Below, in pieces: positions 49,412-58,461 of a stretch of 64,000 nucleotides of DNA. The position numbers and the translations under genes are program-made. Position 1 is the stretch's first letter, and each line of letters begins with the position of its first letter. The notes beneath the pieces were generated by a model. That model saw only the letters and a list, made by a program, of their open reading frames with translations. It ran no database searches and was not told where the DNA came from. The stretch lies in the NCBI GenBank assembly GCA_965243755.1, contig CBDEVW010000004.1, positions 124,001 through 188,000 of the forward strand. The letters are read 5' to 3'. Origin of the DNA: JANSWY01 sp965243755 (lineage in GTDB: Bacteria > Bacteroidota > Bacteroidia > Cytophagales > Cyclobacteriaceae).

Positions 49412-50842
49412 TTAGGGCCAACTGATCTCCCAGATGTTATTTCCGACAATGACGGTTGATTTCGGCACTTTAAGAAACCTTCTTATTTTGACATTATCAC
49501 CCCTAAACTCAAACAGTTCCTTTTCAACAACATACCAGTCATTGATTTTATGATAAACCACTATATTGTATTCACCTTCTTCTATTTCAATGGTTACTTT
49601 GTTTGCCGATGGTTTTAATAATGGAATGGTATTGGGAATGGGGTTGTCGGTTTTCAAACGTTGTAAAATTTTTTCGCAATCGGGAACACCATGACCCACA
49701 TGATTATTGCCATAGGGGAAAAGGTTTCCAGATTCCAGGATGAGTTGTTTTACTTCGTGGTTAGTTAATGTAGTGTCATATTGCCAGATGGCGGCTGCCA
49801 ATCCAGTGATCAAAGGTGTAGAAAATGATGTGCCCCGGCTGGCAAAACAACTGATTTCTGGTTTGAGGTAAGGAAGAAATTCAGGGCCTTCTGAGCTATA
49901 ACTCATTTTGTCTAGCAGGTTGAGTTTGCATGACCCTACTGCCAGCACGTCTTTTGCATCTGCCGGAGTATTGATGATTTTCCATTGAGGAACATCACCT
50001 TCATTGCCAGCAGCTACTACGATCAACATCCCCCTTTGAGTCGCTGCATACTGGCAAGCTTTTGCAATGGCCGTGGAGCCATCCATTTGTTCGGGGTTGT
50101 AATTTTCATTGGGGTTGTCATAGCCGAAAGTATATCCCACCGAGGCATTCACCAACCTGACACCACAGCTATCCAGCCATTCCAATGCCTGCACAAAGTA
50201 GTCTTCCTCGATCCTTCTCTCACTTCCGCCGTGATCAGTTCTGGCCAGGTAAATTGAAGCGTGTGTTGCCAATCCAAATTGCACTTGTTTTTCAGTATTG
50301 AAACCACCAATCATTTCCCAAACATCCGTGCCGTGCTGGTCATCCAGGTATTGGTTGCCTTCATAGGGTGTTGCTTCCGGCGTGAGGTAATCTTTATAGG
50401 CCTTTACCAGGCTGTCTTTAAAGTACCTGCTAAGGCTGGGGTGTTCATTGGCGGCAAGAAATCCACCATCTATAATCCCAATTTTTACTCCTTTTCCGTT
50501 TAAACCAGCCTCGATAAATGCATGGCCATTGATCTGCTCTAACGCAAAACCTAATTTAGCTATGTCCAGTTGGTTTGAATATGCAACCAAAGACCTCACA
50601 GGAGCAACACTTGCTACTCCGGGGAGCTGTTTGATGTTGCTAATCGCGTTTGTTTCAATGAAAACCACCAGCGCATGGAGCCAGTTGGAATAGAATGAGG
50701 GTGTTGTTTCAACAGTATCCAGTTGCCTGATAAATTGATCTTTAGTGACCTCATTATTGAGATAGACCCAGTATTTTTCCACACTTTGAGCATGTACTCC
50801 TACGGTTAATCCTAAAAGAAAAGCGATGATGCAAAATCTCAT
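49412..50842 (-). CDS. S8 family serine protease (subtilisin-like), secreted
   Basis: 476 residues from ATG 50842, which opens with a signal peptide (MRFCIIAFLLGLTVGVHAQ). The propeptide-like segment (residues 20-95) is followed by the catalytic domain with Asp125 (IGIIDGG), His170 (DDQHGTDV), oxyanion Asn280 (VVAAGNEG) and Ser339 (SRGTSFSTP). The last 85 residues are a beta domain (ITIEIEEGEYNIVVYHK-like) that may be a C-terminal accessory domain; no type IX sorting signal is obvious. Monocistronic and divergent from the aminopeptidase gene. Confidence 0.93.
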   Translation of the reverse strand: MRFCIIAFLLGLTVGVHAQSVEKYWVYLNNEVTKDQFIRQLDTVETTPSFYSNWLHALVVFIETNAISNIKQLPGVASVAPVRSLVAYSNQLDIAKLGFALEQINGHAFIEAGLNGKGVKIGIIDGGFLAANEHPSLSRYFKDSLVKAYKDYLTPEATPYEGNQYLDDQHGTDVWEMIGGFNTEKQVQFGLATHASIYLARTDHGGSERRIEEDYFVQALEWLDSCGVRLVNASVGYTFGYDNPNENYNPEQMDGSTAIAKACQYAATQRGMLIVVAAGNEGDVPQWKIINTPADAKDVLAVGSCKLNLLDKMSYSSEGPEFLPYLKPEISCFASRGTSFSTPLITGLAAAIWQYDTTLTNHEVKQLILESGNLFPYGNNHVGHGVPDCEKILQRLKTDNPIPNTIPLLKPSANKVTIEIEEGEYNIVVYHKINDWYVVEKELFEFRGDNVKIRRFLKVPKSTVIVGNNIWEISWP

Positions 50843-50937
50843 ACCTGCGAAATTGAGACTATTCAACGAATTTATTATAAAATTGTGACCTCAAGTAGTA
50901 TATTGAGTTTGTTAACACATTAATCCAGAATCAAAAT

Positions 50938-52227
50938 ATGAAGTATAGACCGATAGGAGCGGAATTATTTACACTGAACAGAAAGAATTTTGTTGAGCGA
51001 TTGAAACCCAAATCGGTGGCAGTATTTCACTCCAACGATATTATGCCTACTAATGGAGATGGTACAATGCCATTTAAACAAAACAGTGATCTGCTCTATT
51101 TGTCGGGAATAGACCAGGAAGAATCCATACTCTTATTAGCTCCGGATTTTCCTGATCCCAATCTCAGAGAAGTGCTTTTTGTGAAGGAAACCAGTGAGGA
51201 AATCGCCATCTGGGAAGGGCACAAATTCACTAAAAAAGAGGCCACTGAAATATCTGGCATTCAGCAGGTAAAATGGCTAAGCGAATTTGAGAAGACACTG
51301 ACATTGGTAATGGCAGAATCCGACAATCTGTACATTGATCTTGACGAGCATATTAGAAGTGCAAATGAAGTTGAAACACGCACTGATCGGTTTTATAAAT
51401 GGAGCAAAGAAAACTATCCACTACATCATTACGAACGATCATTTCCTATCCTGATGGAGCTTCGAATGGTGAAATCCAAAAGAGAAGTGGATATGATCCA
51501 ACACGCCTGTGATATTACTGAAAAAGGATTTCGAAGAATATTGGAGGCAGTTAAACCGGGTGTATGGGAATACGAGATTGAGGCAGAATATATGCATGAA
51601 TTTCTGATCAATCGATCAAGAGGTTTTGCCTATTCTCCTATCATCGCGTCAGGTGCCAGTGCTTGTGTGTTGCATTATATTGACAACAACCAACAATGTA
51701 AAGATGGTGACCTGTTGTTAATGGATGTGGGAGCCGAATATGCCAATTACAATGCTGACATGACCAGAACGATTCCGGTAGGGGGTCGCTTCAGTACCCG
51801 CCAACTGGATGTGTATAATGCGGTATTGAGAGTTAAAACCAAAGCAACAGAGATACTTAGGCCGGGTACAACCATTACGGAATATCATAAGGAAGTAGGT
51901 AAGATCATGGAAAGTGAATTGGTGGAACTAGGATTGATCGACAAAACAGACATCAAAAATCAGGATCCCAACTGGCCTGCTTACAAGAAATATTTTATGC
52001 ATGGAACCTCGCACCACCTGGGGCTGGATGTTCATGATGTTGGGAGTTTTCATCATGAAATAAAAGCTGGCAATGTATTTACTGTGGAGCCAGGTATTTA
52101 CATCAGAGAAGAGGGAATTGGTATTCGACTGGAGGACAATATCCTGGTTACAGAGGATGGTCATCAAAATCTGATGAGAAATATCCCTATTCATGCTGAA
52201 GAAATTGAAGACTTGATGAATAAATGA
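50938..52227 (+). CDS. pepP: Xaa-Pro aminopeptidase, M24B family
   Basis: 429 residues: AMP_N domain (residues 1-150, FKQNSDLLYLSGIDQEES) and a pita-bread catalytic domain. The two-metal ligands are visible: Asp in LLMDVGAEYANYNADMTRT (two Asp), His in GTSHHLGLDVHDVG, Glu in VFTVEPGIYIREEG and Glu in GIRLEDNILV. It removes N-terminal residues before proline in the cytoplasm. First gene of a three-gene operon; its stop overlaps the GNAT start by 4 bp. Confidence 0.94.
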   Translation: MKYRPIGAELFTLNRKNFVERLKPKSVAVFHSNDIMPTNGDGTMPFKQNSDLLYLSGIDQEESILLLAPDFPDPNLREVLFVKETSEEIAIWEGHKFTKKEATEISGIQQVKWLSEFEKTLTLVMAESDNLYIDLDEHIRSANEVETRTDRFYKWSKENYPLHHYERSFPILMELRMVKSKREVDMIQHACDITEKGFRRILEAVKPGVWEYEIEAEYMHEFLINRSRGFAYSPIIASGASACVLHYIDNNQQCKDGDLLLMDVGAEYANYNADMTRTIPVGGRFSTRQLDVYNAVLRVKTKATEILRPGTTITEYHKEVGKIMESELVELGLIDKTDIKNQDPNWPAYKKYFMHGTSHHLGLDVHDVGSFHHEIKAGNVFTVEPGIYIREEGIGIRLEDNILVTEDGHQNLMRNIPIHAEEIEDLMNK

Positions 52228-52664
52228 TCAATGTCCGGCAAGGATCGATAGAGGAGATAGTGAAACTTGGTAACCAGATACCAGAGTTTCGTAATCCTCA
52301 CCAAAAGAAGGAATACGAGCACAGGTTACAAACAAAGCATTTAATTTTAATAGCGGAAGCCAACCAAAAGCCCGTTGGTTTTAAATGTGGCTATGAAAGA
52401 GAACCCAGTTCGGGGAAATTTTATAGTTGGATGGGTGGAGTTTTACCAGATTATCGTCATTTAGGAGCGGCAAAGTTGCTATTGGAAGAAATGGAGGAAT
52501 GGTGCCGAAGAGAAGGTTATCATGCCCTGGAGTTTAAAACATTAAATGAGCATAAATCCATGTTAATCTTTTCAATTAAATATGGATTTGAGATTATTGC
52601 GGTCATTGATTCGCCAAAAGACAAGAGAAAAAGAATTGTATTACAAAAACCACTAACCCAATGA
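52224..52664 (+). CDS. GNAT family N-acetyltransferase
   Basis: 146 residues: HLILIAEANQKPVGFKCGYE, SWMGGVLPDYRHLGAAKLLLEEMEEWCRREG (acetyl-CoA loop) and ALEFKTLNEHKSMLIFSIKYGFEII. The substrate is unknown. It is joined by 4-bp overlaps on both sides to the aminopeptidase and RidA-like genes. Confidence 0.88.
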   Translation: MINVRQGSIEEIVKLGNQIPEFRNPHQKKEYEHRLQTKHLILIAEANQKPVGFKCGYEREPSSGKFYSWMGGVLPDYRHLGAAKLLLEEMEEWCRREGYHALEFKTLNEHKSMLIFSIKYGFEIIAVIDSPKDKRKRIVLQKPLTQ

Positions 52665-53074
52665 GTGTATTTAATGCCGATAAAGCCCCGGAACCAGTAG
52701 GATTGTATCCACACGCCCGACAGGTAGGCGAATTGCTGTTTTTATCGGGAGTAGGTCCGCGTGAGAAAGGGACCAAAAAAATCCCCGGAGTAGAGTTGGA
52801 TGATGAGGGCAACATCATTAGTTATGACATAGAAGCCCAATGTCATTCTGTTTTTAACAATGTACGGTCCATACTGGAGGCCTCAGGAGCCAGCTGGGAT
52901 GACCTGATTGATGTAACGGTCTTTCTGACCAATATGAAAGATGATTTTACCACGTACAACAGGATTTATGCCGAATATTTCGCTTCAAATCAACCATGTA
53001 GAACTACGGTAGAAGTGAATGCGCTACCGACCCCAATAGCCATTGAATTGAAATGTATTGCGGTTGTAGGGTAG
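52661..53074 (+). CDS. RidA/YjgF family protein (2-aminomuconate-deaminase-like)
   Basis: 137 residues with the chorismate-mutase-like trimer fold: GLYPHARQVGELLFLSGVGPRE, QCHSVFNNVRSILEASGASWDDLIDVTVFLTNM and the active-site Arg in NQPCRTTVEVNALPTPIAIELKCIA. The N-terminal layout with GPR and a longer beta insertion resembles 2-aminomuconate deaminases more than housekeeping RidA. It deaminates reactive enamines/imines. The 4-bp overlap with the GNAT gene shows one operon. Confidence 0.9.
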   Translation: MSVFNADKAPEPVGLYPHARQVGELLFLSGVGPREKGTKKIPGVELDDEGNIISYDIEAQCHSVFNNVRSILEASGASWDDLIDVTVFLTNMKDDFTTYNRIYAEYFASNQPCRTTVEVNALPTPIAIELKCIAVVG

Positions 53075-53143
53075 AAATTGGCGGCTAATTTCCTAAAGAA
53101 TGTTAATTTCATTTAACTTAGCCCAAAATGTCTGCAAACAGAG

Positions 53144-53797
53144 ATGGAGTATAATACTGATAAAGTCGAACTAAAATTGAGAGAATACGGAAGGAATGTC
53201 CAGAAATTAGTGGACCACATATTGACAATCGAGGACAAAGAGACTCGAAACAGACAAGCTGCAACCCTTGTAGGACTGATGAAACAAATCAATCCAAACA
53301 TTAAAGAAGGAGCAGAATACGAACAGAAAGTTTGGGACGACTTATTCATTATTTCCAATTTTGAACTGGATGTAGAAAGCCCATACCCAATTCCAGATAA
53401 AACTATACTGGGAAGAAAGCCCGATATCGTAAAATACAACTCCAACAATATTCGCTATAAGCATTATGGCAGAAACATGGAGTTAATGGTACAAAAAGCC
53501 ATAGAAGCGGAAGATCCCGAAGAAAAGGAAGCTGGCATTGTGCACATTGGCAAGCTCATGAAAACCTTCTTCAACGTTTGGAATAAAGACAACATTGATG
53601 ATGACCTGATCATCCAAAACATCAAGGAATTATCCAAGGGCAAGCTTACGATTGATCCTGAAAAGGTGAAGGAACTTGGATTATTTGAAGTTCAGGGCAT
53701 TAAGAAAAACATCGTAGATAGTACTACAAGCAACAAAGACCACAAAAACAGAAACCGAAAGAGAAGAAGTAACAACCAAAAAAGAAGAAGAAACTAA
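53144..53797 (+). CDS. DUF4290 domain-containing protein
   Basis: 217 residues. The repeat-like helical pattern YGRNVQKLVDHILTIEDKETRNRQAATLVGLM and its echo YGRNMELMVQKAIEAEDPEEKEAGIVHIGKLMKTFF marks DUF4290, a Bacteroidota-specific family that is usually next to murA. The C-terminal tail is extremely basic (KDHKNRNRKRRSNNQKRRRN), suggesting nucleic-acid or membrane contact. Its stop codon directly abuts the murA start codon. Function unknown; the constant linkage suggests a role in envelope growth. Confidence 0.9.
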   Translation: MEYNTDKVELKLREYGRNVQKLVDHILTIEDKETRNRQAATLVGLMKQINPNIKEGAEYEQKVWDDLFIISNFELDVESPYPIPDKTILGRKPDIVKYNSNNIRYKHYGRNMELMVQKAIEAEDPEEKEAGIVHIGKLMKTFFNVWNKDNIDDDLIIQNIKELSKGKLTIDPEKVKELGLFEVQGIKKNIVDSTTSNKDHKNRNRKRRSNNQKRRRN

Positions 53798-55105
53798 ATG
53801 TCATCCTTCCGAGTAAGAGGAGGGGCCAAATTGAAAGGTGAAATTGTTCCGCAGGGAGCAAAAAATGAGGCTCTTCAAATCATTTCTGCAGTACTACTAA
53901 CTCAGGAACCTGTTCATATTAAAAAAATCCCAAACATCCGAGATGTCAATAAGCTGATTGAGCTACTGGCGGATTTTGGGGTGCAGATTGAAAAAACCGG
54001 AGAGGAATCCATGAGATTCACTGCCAAAGACATCAATCTGGACTTTTTGGAAACCGAAGACTTCAGAGACAAGGCGGCCTCATTAAGGGGTTCCATTATG
54101 ATCCTTGGGCCTCTTTTGGGTCGTTTCGGAAAAGGGAAAATGCCTAAACCCGGAGGGGACAAGATAGGAAGAAGAAGAGTAGATACCCATTTTACTGGAT
54201 TTGAGAAACTTGGCGCTAAGTTCAAGTATTCTTCTAAAGCAAGTTTCTACACCGTGGAAGCTAAAAAACTGGCAGGTACCTACATGCACCTGGATGAAGC
54301 TTCTGTAACAGGTACGGCCAACATTATCATGGCAGCCTCATTGGCAGAAGGCACCACCACTATATACAATGCTGCATGCGAACCTTACATTCAACAGCTA
54401 TGTAAGATGTTGGTACGCATGGGTGCAAAAATTGAAGGGATAGGGTCCAACCTACTGAAAATAGAGGGAGTGGAGGCACTTGGAGGTACCGAACACACTA
54501 TGCTGCCTGATATGATTGAAATAGGTAGTTTCATCGGGATGGCGGCAATGACACAATCTGCCATTACCATAAAAGATGCCAGAATTGATCAGTTAGGGTT
54601 GATCCCGGATACTTTCAGGAGGCTGGGAATAAAAATGGAATTCAAAGGGGATGATATTTATATTCCTGAACAAAAACACTACGAGATTGAATCCTTTATT
54701 GATGGATCAATCTTAACCATAGCGGATGCCATCTGGCCAGGGTTTACTCCGGATTTACTTAGTATCGCATTAGTGACTGCCACCCAGGCCAAAGGAACCG
54801 TGCTGATCCATCAAAAAATGTTTGAAAGCAGATTGTTCTTTGTGGATAAACTGATCGATATGGGCGCACAAATCATCCTGTGTGATCCACATAGAGCCAC
54901 CGTAATTGGGTTGGATAGAAAATTCCCTCTACGTGGCATACAAATGACTTCACCGGATATTCGGGCAGGAGTTTCTCTATTAATTGCTGCCTTGTCTGCC
55001 GAAGGAGAGAGCACCATCCATAATGTAGAGCAGATTGACAGGGGATATCAATTCATTGATAAAAGATTAAAAGCACTTGGCGCAGATATTGAACGGTTTG
55101 GCTAA
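53798..55105 (+). CDS. murA: UDP-N-acetylglucosamine 1-carboxyvinyltransferase MurA with Cys-to-Asp active site
   Basis: 435 residues, two inside-out alpha/beta barrels. First committed peptidoglycan step: transfer of enolpyruvate from PEP to UDP-GlcNAc. The substrate Lys is in QGAKNEALQ (Lys22). The flexible loop that in E. coli carries Cys115 (PGGCxIG) reads MPKPGGDKIGRRRVD here, with Asp121 in place of Cys. Asp supports catalysis but cannot be alkylated by fosfomycin, as in mycobacteria and chlamydiae. Cotranscribed with DUF4290. Confidence 0.96.
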   Translation: MSSFRVRGGAKLKGEIVPQGAKNEALQIISAVLLTQEPVHIKKIPNIRDVNKLIELLADFGVQIEKTGEESMRFTAKDINLDFLETEDFRDKAASLRGSIMILGPLLGRFGKGKMPKPGGDKIGRRRVDTHFTGFEKLGAKFKYSSKASFYTVEAKKLAGTYMHLDEASVTGTANIIMAASLAEGTTTIYNAACEPYIQQLCKMLVRMGAKIEGIGSNLLKIEGVEALGGTEHTMLPDMIEIGSFIGMAAMTQSAITIKDARIDQLGLIPDTFRRLGIKMEFKGDDIYIPEQKHYEIESFIDGSILTIADAIWPGFTPDLLSIALVTATQAKGTVLIHQKMFESRLFFVDKLIDMGAQIILCDPHRATVIGLDRKFPLRGIQMTSPDIRAGVSLLIAALSAEGESTIHNVEQIDRGYQFIDKRLKALGADIERFG

Positions 55106-55156
55106 GAATTATTGTTTTTATGTACTAAATTAATCTGCAATCATAATTCCATTGTC

Positions 55157-55429
55157 ATGAGTACAGAAAACAAAGGTCAGGTAGAGAGTATCCTTACTGA
55201 ATTAGGAAAAAAAATAGATCAGCTCATCCATGAAGCTAAAGATGCCAAGGATGATATTCGCGATGATCTCGAGGAAAAAATCCAGGAACTCAAAGCCAAA
55301 AAAGACACACTGGAAGACGACTTCAAGGACTACAAAGACAAAGGCAAAGACAAGTGGGATGAAGCCAAACCACATTTTGCAAAAGCTCTTGACGAATTGA
55401 AGAATGCGATGGAGAAGCTATTCAAGTAG
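55157..55429 (+). CDS. Small charged helical protein
   Basis: 90 residues from ATG 55157, mostly Lys/Glu/Asp heptads (LGKKIDQLIHEAKDAKDDIRDDLEEKIQELKAKKD and DDFKDYKDKGKDKWDEAKPH), predicted to be a long amphipathic coiled coil of the apolipoprotein/stress-protein kind. No signal peptide. It lies 51 bp after murA on the same strand and may be transcribed with it. No family assigned with confidence. Confidence 0.65.
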   Translation: MSTENKGQVESILTELGKKIDQLIHEAKDAKDDIRDDLEEKIQELKAKKDTLEDDFKDYKDKGKDKWDEAKPHFAKALDELKNAMEKLFK

Positions 55430-55437
55430 TAGTTGGG

Positions 55438-55782
55438 TCACTCCACAGAAATGATAATCTTGATATAGTCAATCTTTACGCAATCAGGACCTCCGGCACT
55501 AATGCAGTTGCGGATAATGACTTCATCTATTCCTTTGAAGCCATTCTTTGGTACATAAATGTATTTCATTCCTCCTGCAAATATGATTTCACTTCTATCA
55601 GCATTTTTGGCATCAGAGTGTATGGAGTACCCGCCTTCTGTTGGAATTCCCTTACTCAATTCGTATTCATAGGTGTCTGCCGAATTTATTGAAGCTTTTA
55701 TTTCCATAAAGTCTTGTATGATGTCTTTATGACTACAGGAGAATAGTAAAAACACAAGGTAAAACAATATTATTTTCTTCAT
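55438..55782 (-). CDS. Hypothetical lipoprotein
   Basis: 114 residues with a lipobox (FYLVFLLFSCSHKD). The mature part is a short beta-rich segment (SEIIFAGGMKYIYVPKNGFKGIDEVIIRNCI and VKIDYIKIIISVE) with two further Cys that may pair. No family recognised. Convergent with the coiled-coil gene (8-bp gap). Confidence 0.65.
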   Translation of the reverse strand: MKKIILFYLVFLLFSCSHKDIIQDFMEIKASINSADTYEYELSKGIPTEGGYSIHSDAKNADRSEIIFAGGMKYIYVPKNGFKGIDEVIIRNCISAGGPDCVKIDYIKIIISVE

Positions 55783-55894
55783 ATAAGAGCAATTTAACCA
55801 GAATTAAGAAACATGTTGGAGCATGTGTGGCTGGTGTGCTTTTCATCTTGTCTCAATAATGTCTAAATTTGCGGTCCAAAATTTTGAGATTTAA

Positions 55895-56533
55895 ATGAAG
55901 AACCCGGTAATCATATTTGGATTTAATGGAGTAGCTAAGGCGGCCATGGAAATTTTTCACAGCCATGAAATAGAAGTGTATGGTTTTCTCAGCGAAGACA
56001 AGGATATGCACAATAAGGAGGTTGGGGAAGTTTCAGTGTTAGGAGATCCAACGGACGATGGATTTCTAAAGCTGATTGGAAAAAAGTGTGAAGCCTTTGT
56101 AGCTACAGATAATAATGAGGAGCGCAAGAAGCAGGTTAAGATGCTGAATGATCGAAGAAAAGTGATGCCAGCAAACGCTGTACATGCCAAAGCTACGATC
56201 AGCAAAACTGCACATATTGGTCATGGGAATTTCATCAATGCCGGTGCTTTTTTAGGTGCTGAAACCGAAGTGAAAAGTCACTGTCTCATCCACTCAAGAG
56301 CAGTATTGGATCATGGAGTGCAAGTGGGAGATTACGTGCAAATTGGAGCAGGATCCGTATTAAATAGTGAGGTGGAAGTAGGAGAAGGAAGTTTCATAGG
56401 ATCAGGCGTGACGATTGTTTCAGGAGTAAAAATAGGAAAGAACGCGAGGGTTGGTGCAGGTTCAGTTGTAATAAGCAATGTAGAAGATGGAGAAACCGTT
56501 TTCGGTAACCCGGCAGTAGCTGTCAAGAAATAA
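55895..56533 (+). CDS. NeuD/PglD-type acyltransferase
   Basis: 212 residues: an N-terminal PglD-like Rossmann domain (VIIFGFNGVAKAAMEIF, EVYGFLSED) and a C-terminal left-handed beta helix of hexapeptide repeats (AHIGHGNFINAGAFLGAETEV, VQIGAGSVLNSEVEVGEGSFIGSGV) ending in GNPAVAVKK. The family acetylates amino-sugars or sialic acid for surface polysaccharides, using an active-site His between domains. No polysaccharide cluster is nearby, so the substrate is open. Confidence 0.88.
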   Translation: MKNPVIIFGFNGVAKAAMEIFHSHEIEVYGFLSEDKDMHNKEVGEVSVLGDPTDDGFLKLIGKKCEAFVATDNNEERKKQVKMLNDRRKVMPANAVHAKATISKTAHIGHGNFINAGAFLGAETEVKSHCLIHSRAVLDHGVQVGDYVQIGAGSVLNSEVEVGEGSFIGSGVTIVSGVKIGKNARVGAGSVVISNVEDGETVFGNPAVAVKK

Positions 56534-56637
56534 TATCACAGGATCAAAATCTCGACAACACAACAAATACTAAGAACAAAGAACTAAAAACTATTACAAA
56601 AAACACCCAGCATGAAACTGGGCGAAAGTTTAGAATT

Positions 56638-57591
56638 ATGAGATACAACATATTACTTTATTACTGCTATTCAAAAATTGAGAACCCTGAAGAGTATAGG
56701 GAACAACATCATCTTTTTTGTCTGGAAAATAACCTCAAAGGGCGAATAATCATCTCGCATGAAGGGTTGAACGGTACGGTTTCAGGAGCCCCGGAGGACA
56801 CTCAGAAATACATGGATTATATCTACTCCGATGGACGCTTTAACCATTGTGAGTTTAAGGTGGATCAATCTGATGATCACGCCTTTGCCAAGTTGCATGT
56901 CCGTGTAAAACCTGAAATTGTTCACTCAGGATTAAGGCATATTGATCCTACTAAAAAAACAGGTGAATATGTTGAGCCTGAAGAATTTCGTAAAATCCTG
57001 AAAGAAAACCCTGAGGATGTGGTGATCCTTGATGTTAGGTCAAACTACGAGCATAATGTGGGGCGATTTAAGAATGCGGTGACATTGGATATTGAAAATT
57101 TCAGGGATTTCCCATCGAAAATTAAAGAATTAGAGCAGTTTAAAGACAAAAAGGTCATAACTTACTGTACTGGAGGGATTAAGTGTGAGAAGGCAAGTGC
57201 CTATTTGTTAGAACAGGGTTTTGACAATGTTTACCAGCTACATGGAGGAATAATAAAATATGGTCTGGAAGCCGAAGGTGAGGATTTTGAAGGGAAATGC
57301 TATGTGTTTGATAATCGTGTAGTACAGGATGTGAATAAGGTGAATCCAACAGTGGTTTCAAGATGCTATGTGACAGGTAAACCATCGGACAGAATGGTGA
57401 ATTGTGCAAATCCTCATTGCAATATTCATGTTCCTATGTCGGAGGAAGGCGCAGAAATTTACAATGGGTGTTGCTCTGAAGAATGTATGAACAACCCTGA
57501 TACCAGACCATATAACGGAACAGGCTATTATTCGAAAGAAAGCAATGGTTACAATCCATACAAGGGTTGGAAACGAAAATATACCGAATAA
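56638..57591 (+). CDS. trhO: tRNA uridine-34 hydroxylase TrhO (rhodanese domain)
   Basis: 317 residues. N-terminal acylphosphatase-like domain (HHLFCLENNLKGRIIISHEGLNGTVSG), a central rhodanese domain with ILDVRSNYEHNVGRF and the active-site loop YCTGGIKCEKASAYLLEQGF, and a C-terminal Cys-rich tail (CANPHCNIHVPM, CCSEECM). TrhO makes 5-hydroxyuridine at the tRNA wobble position. Monocistronic or followed 12 bp later by the phosphorylase gene in the same direction. Confidence 0.93.
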   Translation: MRYNILLYYCYSKIENPEEYREQHHLFCLENNLKGRIIISHEGLNGTVSGAPEDTQKYMDYIYSDGRFNHCEFKVDQSDDHAFAKLHVRVKPEIVHSGLRHIDPTKKTGEYVEPEEFRKILKENPEDVVILDVRSNYEHNVGRFKNAVTLDIENFRDFPSKIKELEQFKDKKVITYCTGGIKCEKASAYLLEQGFDNVYQLHGGIIKYGLEAEGEDFEGKCYVFDNRVVQDVNKVNPTVVSRCYVTGKPSDRMVNCANPHCNIHVPMSEEGAEIYNGCCSEECMNNPDTRPYNGTGYYSKESNGYNPYKGWKRKYTE

Positions 57592-57603
57592 CATACAATC
57601 TAA

Positions 57604-58461
57604 ATGCCCAGGATCTCTGAAACTGACCTAATCTTAAATCCGGATGGAAGTGTTTATCACCTGAACCTAAAACCTGAAAACATTTCCACGGATATTATTA
57701 CTGTGGGTGACCCGACCAGGGTACATCGCATCAGTAGTTTTTTCGACAAAGTGGAGTTTGAGATGAACCGCAGGGAGTTCATTACTCACACAGGTTATTA
57801 TAAAGGTAAGCGGATCACTGTCATCAGCACAGGCATGGGTACTGATAATGTGGAGGTTTTACTCACCGAACTCGACGCTTTGGTTAATGTGGATTTGAAA
57901 TCCAGAGAAATTAAGGAGAAGAAGACAACTCTCAATATTATTAGAGTTGGGACATCAGGAAGCATTCAGGAGGACATAAAGGTGGGCAGTCATTTGGTCT
58001 CAGAATATGCTGTTGGCCTGGATACACTGATGATGTTCTACAATTTTGAGAATGGAAAGTTAGAAGATGAGATTGCAACCAAAATTCACGAGGAGGTAGG
58101 TTTCCCTTTTAAACCATATGTTATTCAGGGATCAAGTGCCTTGATGAAGAAATTCGGGGAAGGAATGGTGGTAGGGAATACCATTACTTCTCCGGGATTC
58201 TATGCGCCACAAGGAAGAGTAGTGCGGAATAATATCCGATACCCCGATTTGATCGATAAGCTTGTATTGTTTCATCACAAAGGGTTCTGGCTGACCAATT
58301 TTGAAATGGAAACTGCCGGGTATTATGCCTTATCTCAAATGATGGGACATGAAATGATCAGCCTGAATGCCATTCTTGCCAACAGAAGCCGAAAGACATT
58401 CTCCAAAAATCCCAATCGTGCGATTGATGCACTGATTAAGAAAGTATTGGACCGCATTTAA
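57604..58461 (+). CDS. Nucleoside phosphorylase, uridine-phosphorylase-like
   Basis: 285 residues, NP-I fold: VGDPTRVHRISSFFDKVEFEMNRREF (phosphate loop), VISTGMGTDNVEVLLTEL, IRVGTSGSIQEDIKVGS and the nucleoside-binding FEMETAGYYALSQMMGHEM. Uridine phosphorylase is the nearest type; purine substrates cannot be excluded. Stop codon overlaps the convergent gene by 4 bp. Confidence 0.88.
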   Translation: MPRISETDLILNPDGSVYHLNLKPENISTDIITVGDPTRVHRISSFFDKVEFEMNRREFITHTGYYKGKRITVISTGMGTDNVEVLLTELDALVNVDLKSREIKEKKTTLNIIRVGTSGSIQEDIKVGSHLVSEYAVGLDTLMMFYNFENGKLEDEIATKIHEEVGFPFKPYVIQGSSALMKKFGEGMVVGNTITSPGFYAPQGRVVRNNIRYPDLIDKLVLFHHKGFWLTNFEMETAGYYALSQMMGHEMISLNAILANRSRKTFSKNPNRAIDALIKKVLDRI

